64,000 nt of DNA, taken from NCBI GenBank assembly GCA_022925895.1, contig JAKSYS010000238.1:16995-80994 (forward strand). Direction: 5' to 3'. The position numbers were made by a program, and so were the translations under genes. Shown here in pieces: positions 34,004 through 44,456 of the stretch (position 1 is its first letter; each line of letters begins with the position of its first letter). The notes beneath the pieces are model-generated. The model saw only the letters and a list, made by a program, of their open reading frames with translations. It was not told the origin of the DNA and searched no databases. This DNA is from Fragilaria crotonensis (taxonomy: Eukaryota > Bacillariophyta > Fragilariophyceae > Fragilariales > Fragilariaceae).

Positions 34004-35200
34004 GCACCGCAATGATATCAACACACAAATCCTCACCTCCTTACCTTCTGCAGCTATGCGACAGCGGTTGGTAACCGTAGCAGAATTCAGCAATGTCACA
34101 CTATATGGCACAACAAAGCTATGTTCTTTAATCCAGGTTTCAATGCATGCAACAACGCCTTCTTCTTACTAGAAGGCAAAAGAGTAAGAGTAATCAAACT
34201 GGTGTGGTGACTTCTAGTCGTGGTGGCGACCTTTTTGAATGGACTGATGCTGTGGTGGTGTTGTTGTACAATAATCTATGAATGAAAAAAGTTCGTTCGT
34301 TTCAAATATGTATGTATCTTATATACTTTAATATTTACGTAACATAAATTAAAACTTATATACAAATGCAGAATAAACTGTTCAACGCATATTTAGATAT
34401 ACATTGGTGAAATGGCGAAGGCTTTGGTTTGAATGATGCGTAGATAAACATACAATTTCTTAAGTAGCTACGTTCAAAATATATATGATCGTTGTGTACC
34501 GTTGTATTTTCATATTGTACTTTAAAAGACATGTTTATACCTTATACGCTACTAAACGCATATGTATGTACATGAATAGGCAGTCAAATATACGACAGCG
34601 AGTTTACCGGCAGGCTCTCGCATGTCTCTGCAAAGGACCTATATTTTTACTTAGAGGAATATGCGTTGCACAATGTTATACTCCTTAAAGTGTTCATATA
34701 TGTGTATAAATAAGCAATACGTCCAACCGTTTATCTTCTTACGGATAGCCTAGTATGCTTTGGACCTTCTTCGCCGCCGTACATTTGGTACTGAGGAACT
34801 ACGTAGCAGGTAAAACACTTTTGCTAAGTAATTTTGACCATGCGTCCCGTGATTTTCTCGTACGTAGTCGTAGTACATTTTGTACCACGGCTGTACTTCG
34901 CCGAAAATGTCGTTCAGTGTTTCAGCGAAATACACAAGTTTTGTTGATTTCAGGTCCTCCTCACTGCAACAACACATCACAACACCAATTACAAGCAAGA
35001 ACACTTCACAACAGTTGCTTTGTTGAAGTCTGCCATATAGCTGACGACAACAAAGCAAAGCACCCGCCATTTGAAGAAAACCACAAGCAACAGTTGCTTT
35101 GTTGAGGTCTGCCATATAGCTGACGACAACAAATCTATCTTTTGTTTCCACCTGATTATCATCGTTCTGTCCCTGCCATATAGCTTGGACATACTTTTGC
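34004..35200. other. Divergent intergenic region between gene X and gene B'
   Basis: About 1.2 kb, AT-rich between about 34280 and 34740. Near the B' side it holds a direct repeat of about 45 bp (CAACAGTTGCTTTGTTGA and following, at 35010 and 35089) and three CTGCCATA motifs. The minus-strand open frame across 34750-35373 has no convincing protein features and I do not call it. Confidence 0.6.
35030..35180 (+). promoter_or_regulatory. Three CTGCCATATAGC motifs upstream of gene B'
   Basis: CTGCCATA occurs at 35030-35037, 35109-35116 and 35173-35180, each followed by TAGC. The last copy ends 20 bases before the B' ATG. Gene B has the same octamer three times in the equivalent place. A binding site or promoter element is inferred from repetition and position. 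Confidence 0.5.
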
Positions 35201-37413
35201 ATGATCAGGAACTTCGACAACATTCGAATTTCAAGACGTGGGCGGACTTCAATTTGCAGATCCAGCGTGATGAACCTGGGAAATAACCCAAGAGTGTTGG
35301 GCGTGGATGAAGAGAATGACGGAGGTTTTGGCATGCCACGAGTTCGTACGGAGCGGAGTTTCTGCCATCTCACTCAATGGCATTGAGGGTTGCCGTGAAG
35401 TGCATCCCTTGGGGCGAGAGTTGATGGAGCATCGATTCCGAGAGGCAATGACAAAAGGAAGGGCAAGGGCTGGCGATGACGGTTGTTTGTGTGCAACTCC
35501 TGTTCGATGGTTTAAGGAGGGTTTCGGGCCTCAGTACAGGGTATGTCAGCTCAATTCAATGGATGAGATGTTTCCGAGCCCTGGGATGCGCGACGACCTT
35601 TCGGAATTCTTTCTGATGGACGTCATCCTCAACCGTAGAATTGTCACCCCACGGAATGACGATGACGTCGCTGAACCTGACCCGGACTCTGTTGTCATGG
35701 TGCGAGCGTATGGTGATGGCGATCTCGTGGATGACGTGGACTTCAAATATCGAACATTGGTCGCCTTCCTCCCCGGTGCTGGCATCTTTACTGTGCACGT
35801 GAGCGTCGTCGGTCGGAGGTGGGTTGCAACAACGCCCACATCCAGCTTGATGCAAGTTGGTTCCGATTTCAAGAGGATGCTCTGGTGGCTCCCTACAACG
35901 GTCGATTTTCGTTTGGCGTCGGTGGATATGTGCGACTTGCCCAAGAACGGAATTACCATGTCCCGATGGGCGAGTGTCGATTTGGAGGGTATCGACAAGT
36001 ATTGTTCCAAAGCTTCAGAGACGTCTTGTATGTTTGGCGAGTCAGTGCTCTGACTCCGAAGGTCCACGCATGGCGCCCGATGTCATTGGTGGCCACAACA
36101 TTGCTGCTTGGCCGAACGCAGATCGTGGCCAAGCTTTCAACGAACGACTGGCTTCTGCACTGTCTGCGAGACCTGGTGGAAGGCACTATGCTAGGTTGTT
36201 TGCACCAGCAGATTCCTGGTGACTGCCTTGTCATCGACGGCGTTTCTGCCTCATGTTGACATCATTGTTGACATCGCACCGATTGGAACGTACATGAATC
36301 GAAAGTCAGTTGTGATGGTGCGAAACCTCCTCTCCCAGAACTGGAGCAGATGTACTGGGGTGACGAGGGCTGGCCCTACTTTGTTGGAGAGCTGCCCCTG
36401 ATCACGATGCACAACTCAGTCATTAGGAGACACGTCCGCGCCGGCCATGCGAGGTCAGACCAGGGTGATGTTGGTGCCATGCATCCGATTGGAACGAGAG
36501 TCATGCTTGATGGCATGACCCTTGCGGAGTATGCTGTCGGGAAGAAAGTTTCGCAGCTATCGAGACGATTTGTACATGCACTTGCACGAATTGGAAGTGT
36601 TGTCTTCCTGATGTGCTGTCTGTGATTCAGGACACAGAGGGAGACGCCGGTGTAAGACCTGCTGCTGTCATGGCCGGTGATGTCAAGGGCAATCGTGTTG
36701 GAGGCTCCATCGACATGTCAGTTGATCTTGCGAATGCATCGCACTTCGACAGCAACGATGCATCCCAAGGGTTCAGTGTCTGGACAGAGGAGATGCCAGG
36801 TGTGGCGGACAACTGGTATTTTGTCATGCCCAACCTACATGGAGTTTCGGTTGACGGCAGGGCTTTCGAGGGTGTTGCCATCAAACTTCGTCACGGCACG
36901 GCCATCAGCTGGGATGGTCGTTTAATCCGGCATTGTACTTCGCTTTCACGACCTGACGGTGGGAACCAATGTTGTGGGTTCCGGAAAGGATCGCTCAATC
37001 ATCTGTATGGCACCTTCACCTGCGCAAAGGAACGCCTTGTAAATGCAGGGCGTAGGAGGGCGAAGATGATGCAAGAGATGGAGGAATTCGCATACACCGA
37101 TGAGGAGCGCTCACGAATCTTAGGCGATGAGAAGGAGCCTTCGGATGAGGACGAGATATTTGCACCGACAATCAAGGATGCTGATCCTGACGATGGCCCT
37201 GTTCCCAAGATGGATGCCCGACGACATGGTTGGGATGGTATTGGCGACGAGCGATGCTTGAGAAACGAGACGATGCATGCGAACGGACTTCAAACGTCAA
37301 CGTCAAGAAATCCAGCCTTGATGGAGAAATTGCAACAAGGAAGAAGCAGAAAACTGGGTTCTAACTTAGTCGTGCATGTTATATTCTACGTTTGCAGCTT
37401 CGTAGAAGTATGA
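35201..37413 (+). pseudogene. Gene B', homologue of gene B; frameshifted
   Basis: Start chosen at the ATG at 35201, because RNFDNIRISRRGRTSICRSSV aligns with the N-terminus of B (RDNDKLAHRERTSPCQTSV). Shared blocks follow: ATPVRWFKEGF, FFLMDVILNR, DFKYRTLVAFLP, RMAPDVIGGHNIAAWPN and VDIAPIGTYMNRKSVVMV, then NASHFDSNDASQGFSVWTE and NWYFVMPNLHG. Near the end is GTAISWDGRLIRHCTSLSRP. Frames change near 35380, 35840, 36050, 36200, 36350 and 36600. HFD (36742-36750) and His 36931-36933 are conserved in B as HYD and His, 62-63 residues apart, which resembles the HxD...H iron ligands of 2-oxoglutarate oxygenases. That reading is inference; the family is not one I can name. Confidence 0.6.
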
Positions 37414-37505
37414 CGGCCATTTGTCCCTGTCATTTACGACAAGGACATCTCCATTCAAGTCACTGCTGCAAAGAACGAGGCATAAGGCGACCAGTGCGGT
37501 TGCAC

Positions 37506-38322
37506 TCACAACATGGAAGTCTTTCTGAACGACCACTCGGTGAAGAGAAACGACTCGCGACCGGTTGGTTCGTAACAGCTTTGTACGATTAGGTCAAAAG
37601 AGAATCCGTTGTCAGTTTGTCTTGGAACACAAGCCACTACACGACATGGAAAGTCCTTTTTCACCCCTGTACTAAGTTCAAACTGGATAAGTGCCCAGTC
37701 GTACCATGGATATCCCTTGGCTCTGAAATTTGGATGGCAGCGAATGCATATCATCTTTTCCTTCGTGATGGAATCAGTCTTGTGGTATTCTGTGCAGCAC
37801 GCGATGCTGCCTTCCCCTCGTTCATCAAGGTCGGAGGAGCCATAGTACTGTATGATGAACATCGAAAGATTGTCCTCCAAATGCATGGGTCCTCTTGTTT
37901 GCGTGGTGAACTTGACGTCTCGTACCAAATGATCACCATTTTCGGGATCTCGAAACGACCTGATGCAATACATTGTTCCACGGCCTTCTTCTAATGCGGG
38001 ATTGTCACCGTCAGTGTTGATGCCAACATACGGAGGACGATAAGTGGGAGTGTCAATGCGTTTCTTGTCGACACTCCCAAGAACATTTCTTTCTTGGAAC
38101 AACCCATGCATGGTATCAATAACAATGGTGTCGGCAATTCTGCGCGCACACTGCTGGTCGATGGTGTTCATGTCCTTCTGTGAACGTCGGCCGGGACGTT
38201 TTGCATGCGCTTTGTGATGCTCCTCAGGACGGGACGCATTGTAGCCAGGGGGTGCACCAAACACACCGATAAAGCGGACGATGTGCTTGATCTCATGAAA
38301 TTTTGAAACCTTCCACCCATTG
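37506..38322 (-). pseudogene. Plavaka/CACTA-like transposase, 3' part (beyond Copia-3)
   Basis: C-terminal part of a DNA transposase: KVSKFHEIKHIVRFIGVFG, APPGYNASRPEEHHKAHAK, RPGRRSQK, then CARRIADTIVIDTMHGLF and the C-terminal YPWYDWALIQF and FLFTEWSF blocks. It ends at 37506. It is one gene with 48871-49860: deleting Copia-3 and one CCCTT copy gives an uninterrupted frame through YLPRLKGNGWKVSKFHE. The same blocks occur in the plus-strand fragment at 16956-18725. Confidence 0.75.
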
Positions 38323-38327
38323 CCCTT

Positions 38328-38831
38328 TGTCAGTGCATGCTTCTCCTATCGATGCAATTCAGTACTGTGGTACGTGTTACTGCATCTACATGCAACAGTA
38401 TACACATGCATGTACTGTGCTACTGGCCACGTGCATGGATACGTGCTTCTATCCATACAGCATTCTCTCGAGTTTACCTGGTACCCAATACTAGATAGTC
38501 TAATTGGAGCTCTTTCTTGTGCTCCACAACTTCTAATATAGACCCTTTTATAGCCTCAACTGCATTCTTGCCGGTCTCGACGATCGTAAGGGTGAAGAGG
38601 CAATAGGGCTATTGACAACAACGCTCACACTACTAAAAAGACGAACGGTAACATTGTACGACAGCTCATCATACTTCATTGAGTGTCCCTGATCGTTTCA
38701 TCGTGATTCACCCGTTCCAATTGGCGGTATTGATCTATCAACCGCCGCCGCATTCGTCGACGTTTGTGAGCCACACATTTCACCCCTCCTACCCCTGAGC
38801 GTGAGCGCTCGTAATTAGGGAGGGTCTCACA
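38328..38831 (+). repeat. Copia-3 5' LTR
   Basis: 504 bp, TGTCAGTGCATGC...GAGGGTCTCACA. It shares end sequences and internal blocks with the Copia-2 LTR. Confidence 0.95.
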
Positions 38832-38845
38832 GGTTATGAGCCCAA
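38832..38845 (+). other. Copia-3 primer-binding site, half-tRNA type
   Basis: GGTTATGAGCCCAA directly after the 5' LTR, identical to that of Copia-2 and complementary to the anticodon arm of an initiator tRNA-Met. Confidence 0.85.
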
Positions 38846-38902
38846 GTACGCCTCGTACTTTCTTTCGTGGCTGACAAGGTAACCCTATCGAAGATAGTAA
38901 CC

Positions 38903-40190
38903 ATGTCAGCACCTTGGGAGTTGAACCATCCGGATGACTTTGTCATTCTGACAGTGGACGTTGCGGATTCCCCGATAGCAGAACTACGGCTCTCGGAAAT
39001 CTACGATGTGGGAACTTCCACCATGAATGATGACTACCTCCTTGTTCTTCAGGACTATGTAGCTATACAGCTGAAAACTACGGTTGGACTTTGTGATCGG
39101 TCCAGAATCAGTTTGCTGAGTTCCCGTTTTATCATCCTACACTGCCGAACAAACGGGGATGTCATCTCTCTTCGGAAACCTGCTATGGAGCGTTTGATCC
39201 GACAGACTTTGCAGAGCAGACACGATACTCGCAGACCAGTTTCTGTCTCAATCCTCATCCAATTCAAGACCCCGGGTTTCAGGATTCCACGACGTTTGCA
39301 CGAGTCCCCACACATTCCGTCAAAGATCGGTGGAATTGCGAGCACCAGCAACGTCGGCTGCATCAATCATCCGACGCTCGACGCAAAAGGGTCATGTGCG
39401 TTGATTCCGGATTTGAACGTTGAACCTGTGGCTCCCCATGCCTCCTGTGTCAACAACAAGAAACATGTTGTCCCTGGAATGATTAAGATTGGCATGGAGC
39501 ACTCTGATTCTGGTTCCCCGATCAGCTTTCTGGATTCGAACAATGATGTTCCGCTCACAGTGACAACCGATATTGATGTGACCTGCTGTAATCTTGTCCC
39601 GGACAACGTTATCTTGCATAGTATCAAGTCGAACCGACCAGAGTACCAAACTCGTCGCAAATGTGACTCCGTTTCTGATGGCAATGCTTTCGATTCCAAC
39701 ATTTCGCCAGATGCTGTGTCCCGTGTCACTACCGAACTGTGCAACGATGTTGTTGGGACGGGGCTGGGTGGCGTTGGTACTCGTCTTCTTGCCATGAGCG
39801 TCATGAGTCCGTTTTCCACTGGCGTCGCTGCCATTCATCCGACACTCGTAACTTCACAATTGAATTTCTCCGACAAAAGAATTGATGTTCCGCCTGCCTC
39901 TGCGGGTGTATTGTGCAGACCTTTGATGTTGCAGCAGCGCAACAACGGTGCTGACTCCGAGGTTCCTGGCGCGGATCCTGAAGGTCACCAAAGCTTTGAT
40001 GCAATCAAACGCAGCTATGCTCTTTGGATATCGAATGCCATCATGATGCGTCAACTCTGCAGGTCCATGCTTATGATGTTCCGACCCATTGATCGTGGCC
40101 GACACCTGCGGCAAAGACCTCAACACTGTCAAGGATAGTCCGTATGCAGTGCACCGTTTGGTCTCAATTGCTCTTCTTCGAAGAGCATCA
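38903..40190 (+). CDS. Copia-3 first ORF, 5' part; split by LINE-2
   Basis: Probably starts at the ATG at 38903 (MSAPWELNHPDD). The N-terminal 130 residues match the first ORF of Copia-2 (VILTVDVADSPIAELRLSEI; GDVISLRKPAMERLIRQTL). The rest is Ser/Thr/Val-rich and looks disordered. The main frame stops at 40138, but an adjacent frame (PLIVADTCGKDLNTVKDSPY) stays open to the LINE-2 insertion at 40190. It resumes at 42552 with IATMTCATPLTMADRLSDH, ending at 42722. Function unknown; no zinc knuckle seen. Confidence 0.65.
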
Positions 40191-42395
40191 TATGGACGCA
40201 ATTGTCCACTCAGACCGATTCACACCGACAGAGATTCGAAAACTGAATTATTGTCGCCTGTATCTGCAGGTTGTCACACTATCGGACATAACGAAGCCGA
40301 ACGGACATGAACTCGACCCAAGCATGCTATTAGGGCGACCATCATTGATGAGCTCGCGCACACGATGGCATACCGTGCATCAAGATCGACCGTCAAACAA
40401 GGAATGGAAGTTGTGGCAGTCGGCCAACCGTCTTTGGAGTGATGAGAAAGGACGATTACTCAGAGCCTTGGGAGCGTGGACGCAGCCTCTTTCCAAACGA
40501 AGGTTTCAATCCTTCGCGTATATTCACAGCCGCTCCTTATTCATACTCACCGCAGACAACACTTATGCAGTACATCGTCATGTCGGTCATGATAGATTTC
40601 GTCCATCATCTTCGGTAACATCACGGACATATGCCCAACTGCCAGAACAAGCGCGATCTGCAGAAGTCAGCGCGGAGGAGGGTGGCTATTGGAAACTTCA
40701 TGGTACTCCATCACAGACTATTTGGAAGCCGGTCATCCCCACGTCGGCTACGGCCACGTTTGAACTGTTCGTTAGCACTCTTGAACCATGGGAGGCCGAA
40801 CTCCTGAATGATGTCACTCTCCACGTTGACCCATTTACACTTTGCCTGGAGTTAACGCCCGGTTTTCGAGCGGTCAGCGATGGTTCCGTGAAGTTAAAGC
40901 GACACGGGTCTTTCGGGTGGGTCATTAGTACTTTGCGAGGAGAGCGAATGGCCACAGGTATGGGTCCTGCCAGAGGACGATCACCAAAATCCTACAGAGC
41001 AGAAGCATACGGCATGCTTTCCTTCCTCAGATTCTTACTTCGGATCAAGGAATTCACTTACATGCATGAACCCTGGAGAGGCGTGCTGGCCACCGATAGT
41101 CAAGGAGTCCTTGACACGTTGCAAGAGGGTGATCGAGATCCTCAAGAACAAGAAGTTCCGATTGACTTGGATCGCGGAGAAGTTATTCTGGATTGCCTTC
41201 GACCAGATTGGGACATTCTTATCGAAATTCAAACGGCATTAAAACAATTGCCTCGCGTCACTCTTCAATACGTCAAAGGCCATCAAGATGACACGACCCC
41301 TTACCACTCCCTGGATCTCATGGGTCAGCTCAACGTGGACGCCGACACTCAGGCTGGTATATACAATCATGAATTCGGAGCATATCGAGGGAACGTGCTT
41401 ATGTCCCCTCAGGCACGAGCCCATTTACATCTTCCAGACGGGACCGTCACTAGTCGGTATTCTGAAGTGTTGCTGCACGAAGCCACCACCAAACCTTTAC
41501 TTGATTATATCCAACGCAGGCAAGGATGGGACGCATCAACCCTCCACTCCATTCACTGGGATGCACATGCATTGGCCATCAAGAAGACTACCGTTCCACA
41601 TACCCATTTGGTCAAGCTTCTTCATCGTATGTTACCCACCCATGCGCAGTCGAACAAGTTCGACGGCGGTTCCCGAACGTGCCCGTTATGCGGCTCGATT
41701 AATGAAGATTTCGCTCACATTCTTCGCTGCGAGCACCCCACTCGCGAACGATGGCGCAACGAGTTTTGTCAGCCATGCGTGACCTTCATATTCAAACCAA
41801 CACGTCTCCTCGGTTAAGCGACTTAATGTTAGCAGGTCTACGCCAGTGGTTTCTCTCTTCGGCAGTCGACGACCCGACGATAGCATCCGAGTCTTGTCAT
41901 CCGACTCTGCAATCTCTTCTACGCCACCAAAGTCACATCGGATGGGACCAGTTATTTATGGGGAGATTTTGCAACGAGTGGTGTGTGCACCAACAGCGAT
42001 ACCTCGCAAATCACCATTGCGCAACTGAAGACCTAAGCCGGATGGGTTTGACGTGGCAGGCTAGCATCATCCAGTTTTGTTGGCAACGTTGGTACACCCT
42101 TTGGAAAACACGTAACCAAGAAGTTCACGGTCATGACGAGAGGACGCGAGCAGAGGCGATAAGACGAGACGTTCGATACCAATTGGATAACATCTATCGA
42201 CATCGCAGTATGTACGAGACACAAGTTCAACGGTTACTGCATCGAGATGCAAGCGACCATGATCAGCAAGCACTCAGTGTCACTAAGAATTGGTTATCGG
42301 TGAACCGACCTATTTTCCAAGAGAGTTACAGGAGGGTCAAACAGCGAGCTTTACGAGGCATGCGTTCCATTCGGGATTACTTCGGTCATGGCTGA
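40191..42395 (+). pseudogene. LINE-2 ORF2 fragment: RNase H and CCHC knuckle
   Basis: In-frame from the truncation point: FTPTEIRKLNYCRLYLQ, then RNase H with VSDGSVKLKRHGSFGW, SYRAEAYGMLSF, LATDSQGVLD, YVKGHQDD and LNVDADTQA, so all catalytic residues are kept here. The knuckle CPLCGSINEDFAHILRC lies at about 41680-41735. A single frame change occurs near 41755. The C-terminus is WKTRNQEVHG and RGMRSIRDYFGHG, ending at 42395. It lacks endonuclease and reverse transcriptase and cannot act alone. Confidence 0.9.
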
Positions 42396-42533
42396 CGCAC
42401 GCACCCAGAATATTTGTGTTTGTACTGGTGGCTACTATACATCCCAGCGTAGTGCCCACCCGTGCGAGTCGTTTGCCTCCTGTCATGGGCTTTGCGGCAG
42501 CACGTTAAATAGATTTCGTATTTTTTTTTTTTT
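42396..42533 (+). other. LINE-2 3' UTR with poly(T) tail
   Basis: 138 bp ending in GCGGCAGCACGTTAAATAG, ATTTCGTA and 13 T. The segment before the tail matches the LINE-1 3' end. Confidence 0.8.
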
Positions 42534-42987
42534 CTTCTTCGAAGAGCATCAATAGCAACAATGACATGTGCCACACCTCTGACGATGGCCGACAGATTGA
42601 GTGACCACTCTTTGAAATCGACCCCACAATCAAGTGATCTGGAATCAGCGTACGAAGGTGATAATTGTGATCCATTGCTCGACGTCGTTTGCCCGCCCTC
42701 CAACGGCGCGGACCTGAGCTGATTCCCAGTCTCCGTTCTTGTGATGTATTGATCCATGCCTTGCTGGCTATGCGTATATCGTCACGACATGACCGATTAC
42801 GCATTTCGTATGATGCTGCTTATCAAAGCATGGAGCGAGCCACTTGACCCCAACAAATCAACAGATGGTCTTTTGGTGTGCTGCAATACGCGCCTATGTC
42901 TACCTGTCATAGGTTCGTTGTGATGTGGCGTTGGTATTGAAATTGCTGACGGTGCCATCGGAACTCTCGGTTTACTCTTGTTTAAGT

Positions 42988-44417
42988 CTAGTTCAGTATT
43001 CGCAAATACGTTCTGTCCGCCGACCGTACCTGCGTAAACCGAATAGGAAGTTGTCCCGTAATTTTGACCCCTGTCCCTTCGCCTACGTGAATTCCTAGTA
43101 CAGTTCCTACACAGTCTAAGAGTACACTTTACGCCATGAAAGGGAGGTTCCCCGAGCCTCCTCGTTTCGAGTCGCCCATGGTTACCGGTCTCCCTGACCG
43201 GAATCATGATGTCCCTGCAACAACGTATTCCTCAGAGCAACTGGGAGATGAGAAAATCAACATGATTGATAACACCTTTTTCTCCCAAAAATTACATTCC
43301 TACGTACGTACCTGGTATGTTTTCTACGTTGCCGACAATTCAATCAAACAGATCTCCGCGCTCCGCCCCATGACCCACTTCCCGATTACCGACTACTGTT
43401 TTACTGTTCTACCGCCTCCGATTATACCAACTACCACTCTACCGACTACTGTTCTACTGCCCATCGTTCTACCACCGACAAATGTTTTACCGTCTACTGA
43501 TCATCCGATCACCGTCCTACCGTCTACTGTTCTACCGACAGATTTACTATCGTCTACTGATCATCCGATGACCGTCCTACCGTCTACTGTTCTACCGACA
43601 GATTTTCTACCGTCTACTGATCACCCGATCACCGTCCTATCGTCTACTGTTCTACTGACAGATTTTCTACCGTCTACTGATCATCCGATCACTGTCCTAC
43701 CGTCTACTGTTCTACCGACAGATTTTCTACCGTCTACTGATCACCCGATCACCGTCCTACCGTCTACTGTTCTACCGACAGATGCTCTACCGTCTACCAA
43801 TCATCCGATCACCGTCCTACTGTCTACTGTTCTACCGACAGATGCTCTACCGTTTACTGACCATCCGATCACCGTCCTACCAACTACTGTTCTACCAACA
43901 GATGCTCCACTGCCTATTGATTATCCGATCACCGTCCTACCGTCTACTGTTCTACCAACAAATGCTCTACCGTCTACTGACCATCCGATCACCGTCCTAC
44001 AGTCTACTGTTCTACCAACAGATGCTCCACCGTCTATTGATTATCCGATCACCGTCCTACTGTCCACATTCCTACCAAAAGAAGTTCTACTGTCTCTTGA
44101 TCATCCGATCACCGTCTTATCACCTATTTTTCTACCGACAGATGTTCTACTGCTTGCTGTTTTACCGACAGATGTTCTACTGTCTACCATTCAATCAACT
44201 TCCGGTTTACTGCCTGCTATTTCCTGGTTCTTTCCCCACTACAGCCATCCACCCTACTCAAATCTCATGGCTCTGTACAAAGTTTATGTCTGCATGTTCT
44301 TGTAAGGTTAACTAAGTCCCCGCCTCCTGAAATACGGTAAGGCCGGGATGGGGTACATGCTCTGGTCTTGGAAAAGACTGGAGGCGATGAAAACCCAATA
44401 ATTAGGTTTATTTATTA
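42988..44417 (+). mobile_element. Short repeat-ORF element, copy 1 (non-autonomous LINE relative)
   Basis: 1430 bp, flanked by TTGTTTAAGT (42978-42987 and 44418-44427). The 5' end CTAGTTCAGTATTCG and GTTCTGTCCGCCGACCGTAC resemble the 5' end of LINE-3 (CTAGTACTTTAG, CTTCTGTCCGTCAACCGTTC). The 3' end, GCCGGGATGGGGTAC...AACCCAATAATTAG, resembles LINE-3 at 63808-63872. Between them is one ORF with 60-bp repeats and no endonuclease or reverse transcriptase. I infer mobilisation in trans by a LINE-3-type enzyme. Confidence 0.85.
43136..44305 (+). CDS. Repeat-ORF protein, copy 1 (389 aa, eleven 20-residue repeats)
   Basis: Starts with ATG at 43136 (MKGRFPEPPRFESPMVTG). A non-repeated N-terminal part of about 120 residues includes LHSYVRTWYVFYVADN. 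It is followed by eleven units of exactly 60 bp with the consensus DHPITVLPSTVLPTDFLPST, from about 43500 to 44150. The C-terminal part is ISWFFPHYSHPPYSNLMAL. No signal peptide or known domain is recognised. A second frame is also open across the repeats, which follows from a 60-bp period. The protein has no visible nucleic-acid-binding motif, so any role in retrotransposition is unknown. The copy at 44614 keeps the same frame, which argues for coding function at the time of insertion. Confidence 0.7.
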   Translation: MKGRFPEPPRFESPMVTGLPDRNHDVPATTYSSEQLGDEKINMIDNTFFSQKLHSYVRTWYVFYVADNSIKQISALRPMTHFPITDYCFTVLPPPIIPTTTLPTTVLLPIVLPPTNVLPSTDHPITVLPSTVLPTDLLSSTDHPMTVLPSTVLPTDFLPSTDHPITVLSSTVLLTDFLPSTDHPITVLPSTVLPTDFLPSTDHPITVLPSTVLPTDALPSTNHPITVLLSTVLPTDALPFTDHPITVLPTTVLPTDAPLPIDYPITVLPSTVLPTNALPSTDHPITVLQSTVLPTDAPPSIDYPITVLLSTFLPKEVLLSLDHPITVLSPIFLPTDVLLLAVLPTDVLLSTIQSTSGLLPAISWFFPHYSHPPYSNLMALYKVYVCMFL

Positions 44418-44456
44418 TTGTTTAAGTGTTTCCGATGTTACTGGTATGACTCCGAA

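Larger units (their letters stand above)
40191..42533 (+). mobile_element. LINE-2: 5'-truncated LINE copy of the LINE-1 family
   Basis: A 2343-bp fragment starting within ORF2 and ending in 13 T (42521-42533). It is flanked by an 18-bp target-site duplication, CTTCTTCGAAGAGCATCA (40173-40190 and 42534-42551). Severe 5' truncation plus a duplication of this length is the normal product of target-primed reverse transcription. It lies in Copia-3, so it is younger than that insertion. Confidence 0.92.

Noticed and set aside
34750-35373. Minus-strand open frame of about 207 codons as a gene
   Set aside because: It overlaps the start of gene B' on the other strand, its middle is made of a direct DNA repeat, and no protein feature supports it.
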